NCBI RefSeq assembly: GCF_001591165.1
Contig: NZ_BCUG01000042.1
Span: forward strand, 1-42,944
Reading direction: 5' to 3'
Source: Thauera butanivorans NBRC 103042
Lineage (GTDB): Bacteria; Pseudomonadota; Gammaproteobacteria; Burkholderiales; Rhodocyclaceae
DNA length: 42,944 nucleotides
The notes under the pieces were generated by a model, which saw nothing but the letters and a program-made list of their open reading frames with translations, made no database searches and was not told where the DNA came from. Below are positions 1 through 6,386 of this stretch, piece by piece; position 1 is the first letter of the stretch; each line of letters begins with the position of its first letter. Both the position numbers and the translations under genes were made by a program.

Positions 1-2
1 AC

Positions 3-587
3 GTGCCGATGGCCGCGCTCGACATCGAAACCACCGGGCTGGACCCGGCACGCGACGAGATCGTCAGCATCGGCGTGGTGCCGATGACGGTGACCCACAT
101 CCAGGCCAGCGCCTCGCGCTACTGGGTGGTGCGCCCGGACGGGGAGCTGAAGCCGGAATCGGTGGCGATCCACGCCATCACCCATGCGCAGATCGAAGCG
201 GCCCCCGATCTGGATGCGATTCTCGGCGAGGTACTGGAGGCGCTGGCCGGCCGCATCGTCGTCGTCCATTGCCGCAGCATCGAGCGTGGCTTCCTGGATG
301 CCGCGCTGCGGATGCGCATCGGCGAAGGCATCGAATTCCCGGTCATCGACACCATGGAGCTCGAAGCACGCCTGTACCGCCGTCCGCCCGGCTTCTTCGC
401 CTGGCTGCTGGGCCGGCGGATGCGCACGGAGTCGATCCGCCTGGCCGACAGCCGCAGCCGCTACAAGCTGCCACGCTACCGGGCACATCACGCGCTGACC
501 GACGCACTCGCCACGGCGGAACTGCTGCAGGCGCAGGTGGCGTATCGGTTTTCGGTGGAGACGGCGCTTGCCGAGGTGTGGGGGTGA
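3..587 (+). CDS. DnaQ-like 3'-5' exonuclease, 5' end probably outside window
   Basis: This is an exonuclease of the DEDD (DnaQ / Pol III epsilon) superfamily, which removes nucleotides from 3' ends using two metal ions. ExoI is visible almost at the N-terminus (ALDIETTGLDP, with the D and E metal ligands). A further segment reads VVHCRSIERGFLD (ExoII-like, although the usual asparagine is replaced by Cys-Arg), and the C-terminal HHALTDALATAELL is the ExoIII H-x4-D motif. The frame is open to the first bases of the window, so the GTG at position 3 is only the first available start and a few N-terminal residues are probably cut off. The protein is short and has no polymerase or CBS domain in view. 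It lies alone at the edge of the AT-richer region. It is a generic exonuclease; no specific partner can be named. Confidence 0.85.
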   Translation: MPMAALDIETTGLDPARDEIVSIGVVPMTVTHIQASASRYWVVRPDGELKPESVAIHAITHAQIEAAPDLDAILGEVLEALAGRIVVVHCRSIERGFLDAALRMRIGEGIEFPVIDTMELEARLYRRPPGFFAWLLGRRMRTESIRLADSRSRYKLPRYRAHHALTDALATAELLQAQVAYRFSVETALAEVWG

Positions 588-768
588 GGGCTGGGCGGTG
601 CTTCAACTCTGCTCAATCATCGCGTCCAGCCGGGCGCGGAAAAAGTCCGGAGTGGTCATTGGGAACGGGCTCTCAAAATCTTCCGGAAACTGAGTGCAGT
701 TGCACTGGAAACTGGTAATCAGGCAAGACCAAAATCGACATCAGGCCGCGTAGGAAACGGTAGTGGTG

Positions 769-820
769 CGGCAATCTGAACCCCTGCTCCTCCCGTTCGG
801 CACAGGGGTTCAGATTGCCG
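769..820. repeat. 18-bp perfect inverted repeat (strong hairpin)
   Basis: The left arm at 769-786 (CGGCAATCTGAACCCCTG) is exactly complementary to the right arm at 803-820, with a 16-base loop. It lies about 180 bases after the exonuclease stop. No T-run follows on either strand, so a classical intrinsic terminator is not supported. It could be a Rho-linked or mRNA-stabilising hairpin, a protein-binding site, or the scar of a mobile element at the start of the AT-rich island. The rest of 588-968 shows no convincing gene. Confidence 0.7.
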
Positions 821-968
821 GTATCGGCATGCCTGCATGACGCAGGTCACGCAGATCATGTTGTATTGGTGGCAACTGCGTGAGGTGGAATGTATTGTTT
901 GGTTATTAAACTGCAAATATCTAGCCTATTGAGCGCACTGAACCGCCATGATTGAAATACGGCCGCAC

Positions 969-1169
969 TCAATCGGTAATCGTAGCAATGCGCTCCATAC
1001 AGATGCGTGTCTTCTCAAGAAACGCATTGACAGTGCTGACAATCGGTTCGGAACGTATCGCCGTCTTGAGATCGTGGTTCAGATATTCGTCTCCGGAGAC
1101 AGTTTCATAATTTGATGGTTTCTCGTTTGAATTTGAGTACGGAATTTGGGCTTTTGTGGAAGGAAAATC
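969..1169 (-). pseudogene. Possible 3' remnant of a lost gene
   Basis: The minus strand is open for about 64 codons and ends in TGA at 971-969. The translation looks protein-like, for example GDEYLNHDLKTAIRSEP and then NAFLEKTRICMERIATITD at the C-terminus. No ATG, GTG or TTG with a ribosome-binding site opens the frame, and it begins where the plus-strand gene at 1172 starts. I read it as the tail of a gene truncated when the 1172-2994 pair arrived. It could instead be a chance open frame in an intergenic stretch. The family is not recognised. Confidence 0.3.
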
Positions 1170-1171
1170 TT

Positions 1172-2005
1172 ATGCGGAGTTTGCGAAAGACTTTGGCGGA
1201 TTGGTTTGATGGCGAAAATTCTGCTACGGAAAAAATTCAGCCATCAGAGACCGCACTCGCTGAACATGATGCATTGGCCGCTATGCCCAGTTTTTTTGAG
1301 GACGAGGCACTATCCAAGCGTCAAAAGCTTTTGCAGTGGCAAGATCGTTGGATAGCCGAATTGCCTCAGCTTTGGTTCGATGTAGAACGGCAGCTAGACG
1401 AGAAAATTAGTGAGGCGATCGAAAAAATGGGGCCTCTCGAACAAATTCGCAAAGAGGCATTTTTCAAGGGAAAACTGCGTCCGCTGATTGATGAATATGT
1501 CGGCAAAGCCAAGAAGAGAATTTCTGATGACATTCAGCTTGATTTGAATCGACTAGAGCTTGGGACCAATGTGTCAACCCAAGGTTACAAAGGCACTGAC
1601 GACACCCCTCAATACGAGGGGATCGGTGTCATAGGGGCGGGGACTGCAGCAGTGCCCATAATTGCAGGCGCTGCTGCAGTCCCGCTGGCTGTGAACGCTA
1701 GTATCACGACTAGCGCAGGGATATTTGGTCTCTTTGCAACTACCACCATCGCTTGGCCTGTCGTTGCGGGAGGGGCTGTTGTTGCCGCCGTCTTAGGCGC
1801 CACAGGACTGATCAGAACAGGGAAGCTGTTTTCGTCATCAAAAAAAGCATTTGCTGATGGTGTAAAAAACTTTTTGTTTGAGCTTCTTATTTATAATCAA
1901 GAAGAAAGCGCTATGGCCCAGCAGATGCAAAGGCAGATTTTTTTCGTTTCTCAATCCATGCTCAACGAGCTGCCGGTCGCTACTGATTTGCAAAGGGCCA
2001 AATAA
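1172..2005 (+). CDS. Unknown protein with Gly/Ala-rich membrane hairpin (gene 1 of a coupled pair)
   Basis: This 277-residue protein is not recognised. The ATG at 1172 was chosen because GGAAGGA lies about 8 bases upstream; an in-frame ATG at 1112 has no such site. The N-terminal half (about 1-140) is charged and helical with amphipathic runs (for example WFDVERQLDEKISEAIEKMG). Residues about 150-215 form two long Gly/Ala/Val hydrophobic segments separated by a short turn, a membrane hairpin like those in pore-forming or dynamin-like proteins. A basic, amphipathic tail follows (SSSKKAFADGVKNFLFELL). There is no signal peptide and no enzymatic motif. The stop codon overlaps the next ATG (TAATG), so the two proteins are probably made together. 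Base composition is clearly more AT-rich than the rest of the window, suggesting acquisition. A membrane-active toxin or defence effector is a guess only. Confidence 0.75.
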   Translation: MRSLRKTLADWFDGENSATEKIQPSETALAEHDALAAMPSFFEDEALSKRQKLLQWQDRWIAELPQLWFDVERQLDEKISEAIEKMGPLEQIRKEAFFKGKLRPLIDEYVGKAKKRISDDIQLDLNRLELGTNVSTQGYKGTDDTPQYEGIGVIGAGTAAVPIIAGAAAVPLAVNASITTSAGIFGLFATTTIAWPVVAGGAVVAAVLGATGLIRTGKLFSSSKKAFADGVKNFLFELLIYNQEESAMAQQMQRQIFFVSQSMLNELPVATDLQRAK

Positions 2006-2994
2006 TGCCGCACGCATCAATTTACATGGCCCCTACGCAATTTCACCACATGCTTGATAGCGGCGCAGCGACATTGACCGGCGCACTGATCAAAGAGACT
2101 ACATCGGGCCGTATTCTGGCGCATGTGCAAGAAACGGGCTTGCTTCAAAACATGCTTTCCAATGTGAACATAGGCTCTTTCAGCCCTTTGGGTATGGCTC
2201 AGTTGGGTATGGACACTTACAATACCCAGCAAATTAAGAGGCTGATGAGTATGACTCAGACGCTGACTAATTTGAGCATCGCCGGGCTTGGCGTTGGGCT
2301 GGTGGGAGTGGGGATAAGTGTTGCCGGTACAGCCATGACGCTTAAGCGGTTGGAGGCGGTCAAGAGCCAAGTGTCTTCGCTAGAGATAAAGCTTGCCCAG
2401 AAGTTTGTGGACTTGGAGTGGCGTGAATATGACCGCATGTTCGCATCAGCTAAAAATGCACTAGAGCATGGTGACGTCCTTGCCCTACAAAAAAACAGTA
2501 GCCCTGCGCAGTGGATTGATCTTGCTAAAGAGCTTGGTGAAGTGACGAACCAAGCACAAATCGTTACGCAACGCCAGATACAGGAAGACAGTTTTCATAT
2601 TGATCTCTTCGAGAAAATAGTTCTTATGCAATTGCTGTGCCGAAGTGCTGCTATTCATTGTTTAATGAAAGCAAACGAAGTGTCTGCCGCACTGCAGCGT
2701 GCCAAAGTCATCAATACGGAACACCGTGCATTCTTTGATAAGATCGATCCATCATCATTGATAAATTTTCAATTGAGAAAAAGTGGGATCAATCAATCCA
2801 GAAGTCTGCACCTGGATATAACCAGGAAAACCATGGCATTGATTTCGAATGTTCGTCAGCAAATGAACGCTGCAGAAGGTCAAGCCTTGCTGCTGCAAAA
2901 TCTTGCCTTCCGCAAGGTGGACGGTTCCGAGTATCTGGCCAGATTGGATGCGGAGAAGAAAGAGCCGCTGCTAATGATCAATATGGCGGCCTGA
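2005..2994 (+). CDS. Unknown membrane/coiled-coil protein (gene 2 of a coupled pair)
   Basis: A 329-residue protein of no recognised family. Its ATG shares one base with the upstream stop codon (TAATG), which implies translational coupling. The N-terminal about 85 residues are mixed polar. A single Gly-rich hydrophobic segment lies at about 90-113 (IAGLGVGLVGVGISVAGTAM). It runs straight into a heptad-like helix (LEAVKSQVSSLEIKLAQKF) and a long, mostly helical C-terminal region. No cysteines are arranged for metal binding and no nucleotide-binding motif is visible. The glycine-zipper segment plus coiled coil resembles the architecture of helical pore-forming or membrane-scaffold proteins, and its partner carries a comparable hydrophobic hairpin. 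That shared design suggests one membrane complex. AT-richer composition again points to horizontal acquisition. Confidence 0.75.
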   Translation: MPHASIYMAPTQFHHMLDSGAATLTGALIKETTSGRILAHVQETGLLQNMLSNVNIGSFSPLGMAQLGMDTYNTQQIKRLMSMTQTLTNLSIAGLGVGLVGVGISVAGTAMTLKRLEAVKSQVSSLEIKLAQKFVDLEWREYDRMFASAKNALEHGDVLALQKNSSPAQWIDLAKELGEVTNQAQIVTQRQIQEDSFHIDLFEKIVLMQLLCRSAAIHCLMKANEVSAALQRAKVINTEHRAFFDKIDPSSLINFQLRKSGINQSRSLHLDITRKTMALISNVRQQMNAAEGQALLLQNLAFRKVDGSEYLARLDAEKKEPLLMINMAA

Positions 2995-3153
2995 TTCGTC
3001 CTCAACTTCTTTCTGCAGACCGCACTACTGATCATGTGTACAGATCATGCGCCCATCTTCTCTTCTCGCTGACCACGCCTAGTCGGGCGCTACCTCAGAT
3101 CAATTTCCCACCGCCATCGGCTGATTTTACGGGCAGGCGGCAAGCTTGAGCAT

Positions 3154-3291
3154 TCAGGCCAGCTTTCGGGAGAGCGGCCAATCGCCTTGGAAAGGCGGCC
3201 TCTCCAGCCATAGGGGGTTTTCCAGATCGAACTTGACGTTGTGCTTCACGCGTGAAAATCGCTTCACCAGTTTTTCTAAAGTCATTCGCAT
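3154..3291 (-). CDS. Small 45-residue protein with strong ribosome-binding site
   Basis: A short minus-strand ORF starting at ATG 3291-3289, with AAGGAGT 8 bases upstream, and ending in TGA. The product begins MRMTLEKLVKRFSRVKHNVK and ends with an aromatic/proline-rich segment (ENPLWLERPPFQGDW) and LSRKLA. The first half is basic and helical; the second half looks like an extended peptide. It follows the lipoprotein gene at 3325-3762 by 33 bases on the same strand, so the two are probably one transcript. The ribosome-binding site sits in a small ACTCC-CCAA-GGAGT hairpin, which could modulate translation. No family is recognised. A real small gene is more likely than chance because of the Shine-Dalgarno sequence, the codon pattern and the spacing. 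Confidence 0.5.
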   Translation of the reverse strand: MRMTLEKLVKRFSRVKHNVKFDLENPLWLERPPFQGDWPLSRKLA

Positions 3292-3324
3292 AAATCGCAC
3301 TCCTTGGGGAGTTGTTAGCCGTTT

Positions 3325-3762
3325 CTAATTAAGAGCGTCGAGAACGGCGTTCTCAATTACTCCCTTAGAGTTGCAAGTGACGGTTTCTGTTCTTCTGTCA
3401 AACCGCCGCATCTCTTGAAATTCTGTATTGACACTTACACTCGGACGATCCGTGGAGCGTGTGACGAAGACATTGAACGAAGCCTTGCGTCCGAATGGAG
3501 TCCACAGACCTCCAGTGCCGCAATCTGCAGCATCGTCATTGAACAACATTGATTCTGCGTAAATTACGCCACTGTCCTTTGCAATATTTTTGATCGGTAT
3601 ATTCCTGGACGCGAAGAATTGAACTAGTTTCTCCCAAACCTCATCGTAGCTTTGGTTGTAAGTGCGTGAGTTATCTATGCTGTAAATCGATGGCATGGTT
3701 CCGCAACTGGCAAGTGCTGTAGCGGTGGCTGTTGCAATAGCAAGGCTTCTGATGCGGCTCAT
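3325..3762 (-). CDS. Putative lipoprotein
   Basis: This 145-residue protein begins at ATG 3762, preceded by AAAGGGA; further in-frame codons upstream lack a ribosome site. The N-terminus is a lipoprotein signal: basic MSRIR, a hydrophobic Ala/Thr stretch and the lipobox LASC followed by GT, so the mature protein should be anchored through Cys near residue 20. The mature part begins with a BamC-like pattern (SYDEVWEKLVQFFASRNIPI, then GVIYAES), which in many small envelope lipoproteins forms a single alpha/beta domain. Two later cysteines (about residues 81 and 125) could form a disulphide. It is upstream of the 45-residue ORF on the same strand. Function unknown. Confidence 0.7.
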   Translation of the reverse strand: MSRIRSLAIATATATALASCGTMPSIYSIDNSRTYNQSYDEVWEKLVQFFASRNIPIKNIAKDSGVIYAESMLFNDDAADCGTGGLWTPFGRKASFNVFVTRSTDRPSVSVNTEFQEMRRFDRRTETVTCNSKGVIENAVLDALN

Positions 3763-3985
3763 CTTGTCCCTTTTTGGCTGTGAGAGAAGTAATCTTAGGC
3801 TCCCCCAAAAACACATCCTGCCATCGGGAGGCAAGTTTGCAGTTGGTGAAGTTGTTGGCGCTTTATCATATCGCGCTCGACCGTCAGGCGAGGGCTAAAA
3901 AAGAGAGAAATAACTTGGTAATAAAAATTGCTGTCTGGCAGGCTGAAGAAGTGTTGCCTGCGCAGATCATTTAAGAGTGACGGCA

Positions 3986-4261
3986 TTATTTTTCCAGAAT
4001 GTATTCTGTTCCTACACAAGTCCCTCTATTGCCCCCAACCAATTTCTCCTTCGGCGAAGATGCAATCACTCTCCATCCGTTATCAAGATAGCTCTTGAGT
4101 TCCTTGCTGAGATCGCTACATTCTTTCTCCATTTGCATTACTGCATAACTGTCTTTTTGCTTGTAGCTGATGGACTGTGCCTCAAATAAAATCTCTTGCT
4201 TTTTGCATCCTACTGTTGAGAGCGTCAGAAGCGCTAAGAGCCCGAGTTTAACGATTGGCAT
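3986..4261 (-). CDS. Small putative lipoprotein
   Basis: A 91-residue protein from ATG 4261 (AAAGG five bases upstream); an in-frame ATG at 4285 would add eight residues but has a poor ribosome site. The start MPIVKLGLLALLTLSTVGCKK is a clear lipoprotein signal with lipobox STVGC. The mature segment is short and charged (KEKECSDLSKELKSYL-like region, then GWRVIASSPKE). Its pattern of a helix followed by GWRV resembles small DUF4177-like domains, but I would not assign it. It stands alone in the AT-rich island between two other minus-strand orphan genes. Function unknown. Confidence 0.65.
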   Translation of the reverse strand: MPIVKLGLLALLTLSTVGCKKQEILFEAQSISYKQKDSYAVMQMEKECSDLSKELKSYLDNGWRVIASSPKEKLVGGNRGTCVGTEYILEK

Positions 4262-4291
4262 AAAAACCTTTGGTTGAATCAACATCTGTTG

Positions 4292-4450
4292 CTAGCCAAA
4301 ATCCAGTGGTATGGCAGTAGCCGCGTAATATGGAGTTTGTGCCTTACTTGATGAGTAATAGATGGTGCTGGTGTGATGATCAGTCTGAAACATCTTGGTT
4401 GATGCAGCATGCGGCGCTTCTGCGTCAACAAGCCAGGAACCATGCCTCAT
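4292..4450 (-). CDS. Possible 52-residue ORF
   Basis: A minus-strand frame that starts at ATG 4450-4448 and ends in TAG at 4294-4292. Its translation (MRHGSWLVDAEAPHAASTKM and then a Ser/Tyr/His-rich stretch) looks more protein-like than random. The same frame stays open upstream, overlapping the 3' end of the gene at 4474, with no better start. The Shine-Dalgarno sequence is weak. It may be a small gene, or the true 3' part of the neighbouring gene displaced by a frameshift. It fills most of the 188-base gap between the genes at 3986 and 4474. Confidence 0.25.
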   Translation of the reverse strand: MRHGSWLVDAEAPHAASTKMFQTDHHTSTIYYSSSKAQTPYYAATAIPLDFG

Positions 4451-4473
4451 CTTGAGTCGGATCAGTTGTCTGG

Positions 4474-4950
4474 CTATGCGAATGCCGTACTCAGTCTCGG
4501 GCGTTCATCCATGAAATAATTCGTGGCGTCTTTGCACCTTCTTCCGCAATTAGGGCATCGCTTGCTCGATTGCCAAATTTCGCTGTCCATCGGGCCGAAG
4601 TTCTCGACGTAAATGGTGCAACTGTTTTCCCACGCTTTCTTGAGGTTATCTTCATCTTGTTTTCCGCGCATACCAAAGTAGGGAAAGTGATGCAAAAAAT
4701 AACCGAATATCATCTTGCAATCCTCTTGATACTTCAGTGTGTCAAGGATGTGGAAATGCCAGAAGTCATCTACATGGCTGGATGGAATCAGAGCCTCGTT
4801 TGGATACATCAAGCAAAGGAGTAGGTACTTTTTGTACTCCTCGGCGACTCGTTTTGTGAGGTCGAGCGACCATCCAAGACCTTCTTCCTCATCCATGATC
4901 TTTACCATGATCGGTTCAAGATCAAGATCCCGTATGACGTATGGCATCAT
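4474..4950 (-). CDS. GRDP-like (glycine-rich-domain-containing protein-like) small protein
   Basis: A 158-residue protein. ATG 4950 is preceded by AAGGAG at good distance; the longer frame upstream has no such site. The central region contains VDDFWHFHILDTLKYQEDC and then GYFLHHFPYFG, the D-x2-W-H-x-H-I-L ... Y-x2-D-C ... H-H-x-P pattern of the glycine-rich domain protein-like family (PF07173), best known from plant and fungal stress proteins and also present in scattered bacteria. The C-terminal segment has a CPNCGRRC knuckle that could bind zinc. No signal peptide or membrane segment is visible, so it is cytoplasmic. Biochemical role unknown. The overlapping downstream frame leaves open a 3' frameshift. 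Confidence 0.65.
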   Translation of the reverse strand: MMPYVIRDLDLEPIMVKIMDEEEGLGWSLDLTKRVAEEYKKYLLLCLMYPNEALIPSSHVDDFWHFHILDTLKYQEDCKMIFGYFLHHFPYFGMRGKQDEDNLKKAWENSCTIYVENFGPMDSEIWQSSKRCPNCGRRCKDATNYFMDERPRLSTAFA

Positions 4951-5171
4951 TTTAATCTCCTTGCTGCACTGCCAGTGTTCGCGCAGAAATCCCTTTTCCG
5001 CGGCATCTTTGAAGAAAAAACCATTCCCCTGTCTGATGTTTTGGACAAGTGTCGAAGATGCTTGTCCGAGTGTCCGTCCTCTCACCGTTCCCGCCGGATA
5101 GAAAGCTCCCGATCATGCTGTTATGTTCATTGAACTGCTCTCGGCCGGGCGGCATTAAACATCACGCGCAT

Positions 5172-5221
5172 CCTACGTATTTCGTAGAGAAGTGGCAAGG
5201 AAATCCTACGAATATCGTAGG
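5172..5221 (+). promoter_or_regulatory. Two palindromic operators for the XRE regulator
   Basis: Two related 17-bp palindromes: CCTACGTATTTCGTAGA at 5172-5188 and CCTACGAATATCGTAGG at 5205-5221. The second has perfect 7-base arms around a three-base centre. Their centres are 33 bp apart (three helical turns), so two dimers could bind the same face of the DNA. The second palindrome ends exactly at the ATG at 5222. This arrangement is typical of negative autoregulation by the HTH protein encoded immediately downstream. Confidence 0.65.
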
Positions 5222-5554
5222 ATGCGTCTCAAGCCTCCTTCCTCCTGTTTTGGTCGTCGCATGCGGGAAGCCCGCCTGCTGGCGGGCATTCCGCAGGACA
5301 AGCTGGGGGTGGCGATCGGGCTGGATGAGGGGACGGCGAGTGCGCGGATCAGCCGCTACGAGACCGGCGCCCATGCGCCGCCCTATGACGTGGCCAACAA
5401 GCTGGCGCGCATATTGCGGGTGCCGGTCGCGTACTTCTATTGCGAGGATGACGATCTGGCAGGCGTCATCGAAGCCTGGGGGCGGGCATCGGCAGCCCAG
5501 CGGCGGAGCATCGAGGTTTTTGTGGAGCGGGCAGTCCGTGGAGAGGACGGCTGA
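5222..5554 (+). CDS. XRE-family HTH transcriptional regulator
   Basis: A 110-residue Cro/CI-type regulator. Residues about 10-65 hold the helix-turn-helix: FGRRMREARLLAGIPQDKLG, then GLDEGTASARISRYETGAHAPP and a further helix ending in RVPVAYFYCEDDDL. This is a widespread small regulator family that recognises short palindromes. The ATG at 5222 matches the usual N-terminus of the family as I recall it; a GTG at 5192 would place the second operator inside the gene and is less attractive, though neither start has a strong ribosome site. The two palindromes upstream suggest autorepression. It stands at the right edge of the AT-rich island, and its targets may include island genes. It is itself GC-rich like the core genome. 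Confidence 0.85.
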   Translation: MRLKPPSSCFGRRMREARLLAGIPQDKLGVAIGLDEGTASARISRYETGAHAPPYDVANKLARILRVPVAYFYCEDDDLAGVIEAWGRASAAQRRSIEVFVERAVRGEDG

Positions 5555-5585
5555 GCTGGACGGGGCCGTCGAGGGCAGGGCGGCG

Positions 5586-5989
5586 TCAGCCCTGCGCCCA
5601 GTCCTCGATCATCAGGCTGCCGACACGCTCGAATTTACGCACGTTGTTGGTGACGAGGATGGCTGCGATGCTGAGTGCGTGGCCTGCGATGAGCGTACCG
5701 AAAGGGCCGATTTTTTGGCCCTTTTTCTCCAGCATGGCGCGAATCTGCGCCGCATGGTCGCAGGCAGCGGCATCGAGCGGCAGTACGTCGAGCATGGCGC
5801 AAAAAGTGCTGATGTTGTACAGCGCCTTGTGCGGTGCCATGGATTTGTAGGCACCGCTCAAAAGCTCGAAGCGCGTGACCTCGGAGATGCACATCTGCTG
5901 GTGATGTGCGTTGAAGATGGACAGCACATGTGCAGGGCGCCGGTTGATGACCTGGATGCAGAGTTGGTGTCGAGCATGTAGCGGGTCAC
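5586..5989 (-). pseudogene. vapC: Frameshifted VapC-family PIN-domain toxin
   Basis: The start GTG overlaps the vapB stop (GTGA) and reads VTRYMLDTN, the normal VapC opening. After AAC at 5965-5963 the frame breaks: the continuation CIQVINRRPAHVLSIFNAHH is in the next frame and runs intact to the stop at 5586. Adding one base restores 134 residues, the usual VapC length, so this is a single-base deletion (or a sequencing error) near 5961-5962. PIN acidic residues remain in MLDTN, in SEVTRFELLSGA and in LPLDAAACDHA. The position that is usually Asp in the IGPxDxLIAGHAL motif is Gly here (IGPFGTLIAGHAL). Intact VapC toxins are RNases, many cutting initiator tRNA. This copy is probably inactive. 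Confidence 0.8.
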
Positions 5990-6219
5990 GCCAGCGTCTC
6001 CCGCTCCTGCATGGCGGGCTGGTCGCGCTCGGGCAGCAGGGCGTCATCATCCGTTGGCTGTGCAAACCATGCGTCCCAAGTGTTGCCTGCCGGGGCAATG
6101 ATGCGGGTGTTGCCCACGGCCATGATGGTGACTTCATGCACTTCGGGCGGGAACGCCACTGATTTGTGAAAGCGGACGGCCTGGCTCTTGTTGTTCAGGA
6201 ACAGGTTGGTGTGAATCAT
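5986..6219 (-). CDS. vapB: VapB-type antitoxin (AbrB/MazE-like)
   Basis: A 77-residue protein: MIHTNLFLNNKSQAVRFHKS is the characteristic opening of VapB/MvpT antitoxins, in which the SpoVT/AbrB swapped-hairpin domain binds DNA. This is followed by PPEVHEVTI and a flexible acidic C-terminus that normally wraps around the toxin. Its stop overlaps the vapC start by four bases, the usual toxin-antitoxin coupling. Because the toxin is frameshifted, the antitoxin is now effectively solitary. It may still autoregulate through the repeat at 6239-6259. Confidence 0.85.
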   Translation of the reverse strand: MIHTNLFLNNKSQAVRFHKSVAFPPEVHEVTIMAVGNTRIIAPAGNTWDAWFAQPTDDDALLPERDQPAMQERETLA

Positions 6220-6238
6220 GGTGCGCTCTGTATTCGAT

Positions 6239-6259
6239 GTATATGTGCAATGTATATAC
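6239..6259 (-). promoter_or_regulatory. Candidate vapB operator/promoter
   Basis: GTATAT and ATATAC form inverted arms at 6239-6244 and 6254-6259 around a nine-base centre. The same site can be read as two direct TGTATAT copies. It lies 20-40 bases upstream of the vapB ATG (6219) in the only AT-rich patch there, where a -10 element would be expected. VapB-type antitoxins normally bind such repeats with their toxin to repress the operon. Confidence 0.45.
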
Positions 6260-6322
6260 TGCGCTGGCGCTGTCAAGGTGGGGCGAGAGCGTTGCGACGG
6301 TAAGCCGGAGCGACACGCAAAG

Positions 6323-6347
6323 GCACCCATGCTCGATGGCAGGGTGC
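6323..6347 (-). terminator. Possible terminator of the BON gene
   Basis: GCACCC (6323-6328) pairs with GGGTGC (6342-6347) around a 13-base loop. It lies 40-65 bases downstream of the BON gene stop on the minus strand. On that strand it is followed by CTTTG, a weak T-run; on the plus strand TTTT follows. It separates the BON gene from vapB. Moderate evidence only. Confidence 0.35.
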
Positions 6348-6386
6348 TTTTCGTGGAGGTGATGTGCCGCCTGGGGCAAGCGGCGT

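Noticed and set aside
719-916. Short minus-strand frame across the inverted repeat
   Set aside because: No ribosome site; composition explained by the hairpin and AT-rich DNA.
2995-3145. Remaining gene after the coupled pair on the plus strand
   Set aside because: No frame with a ribosome site or protein-like content; the 3146-3328 plus-strand frame is opposite the 45-residue minus-strand ORF, which has the better start.
3300-5100. Integron cassette array
   Set aside because: The small, same-strand orphan genes suggested cassettes, but no attC-type GTTRRRY/RYYYAAC pairs were found between them.
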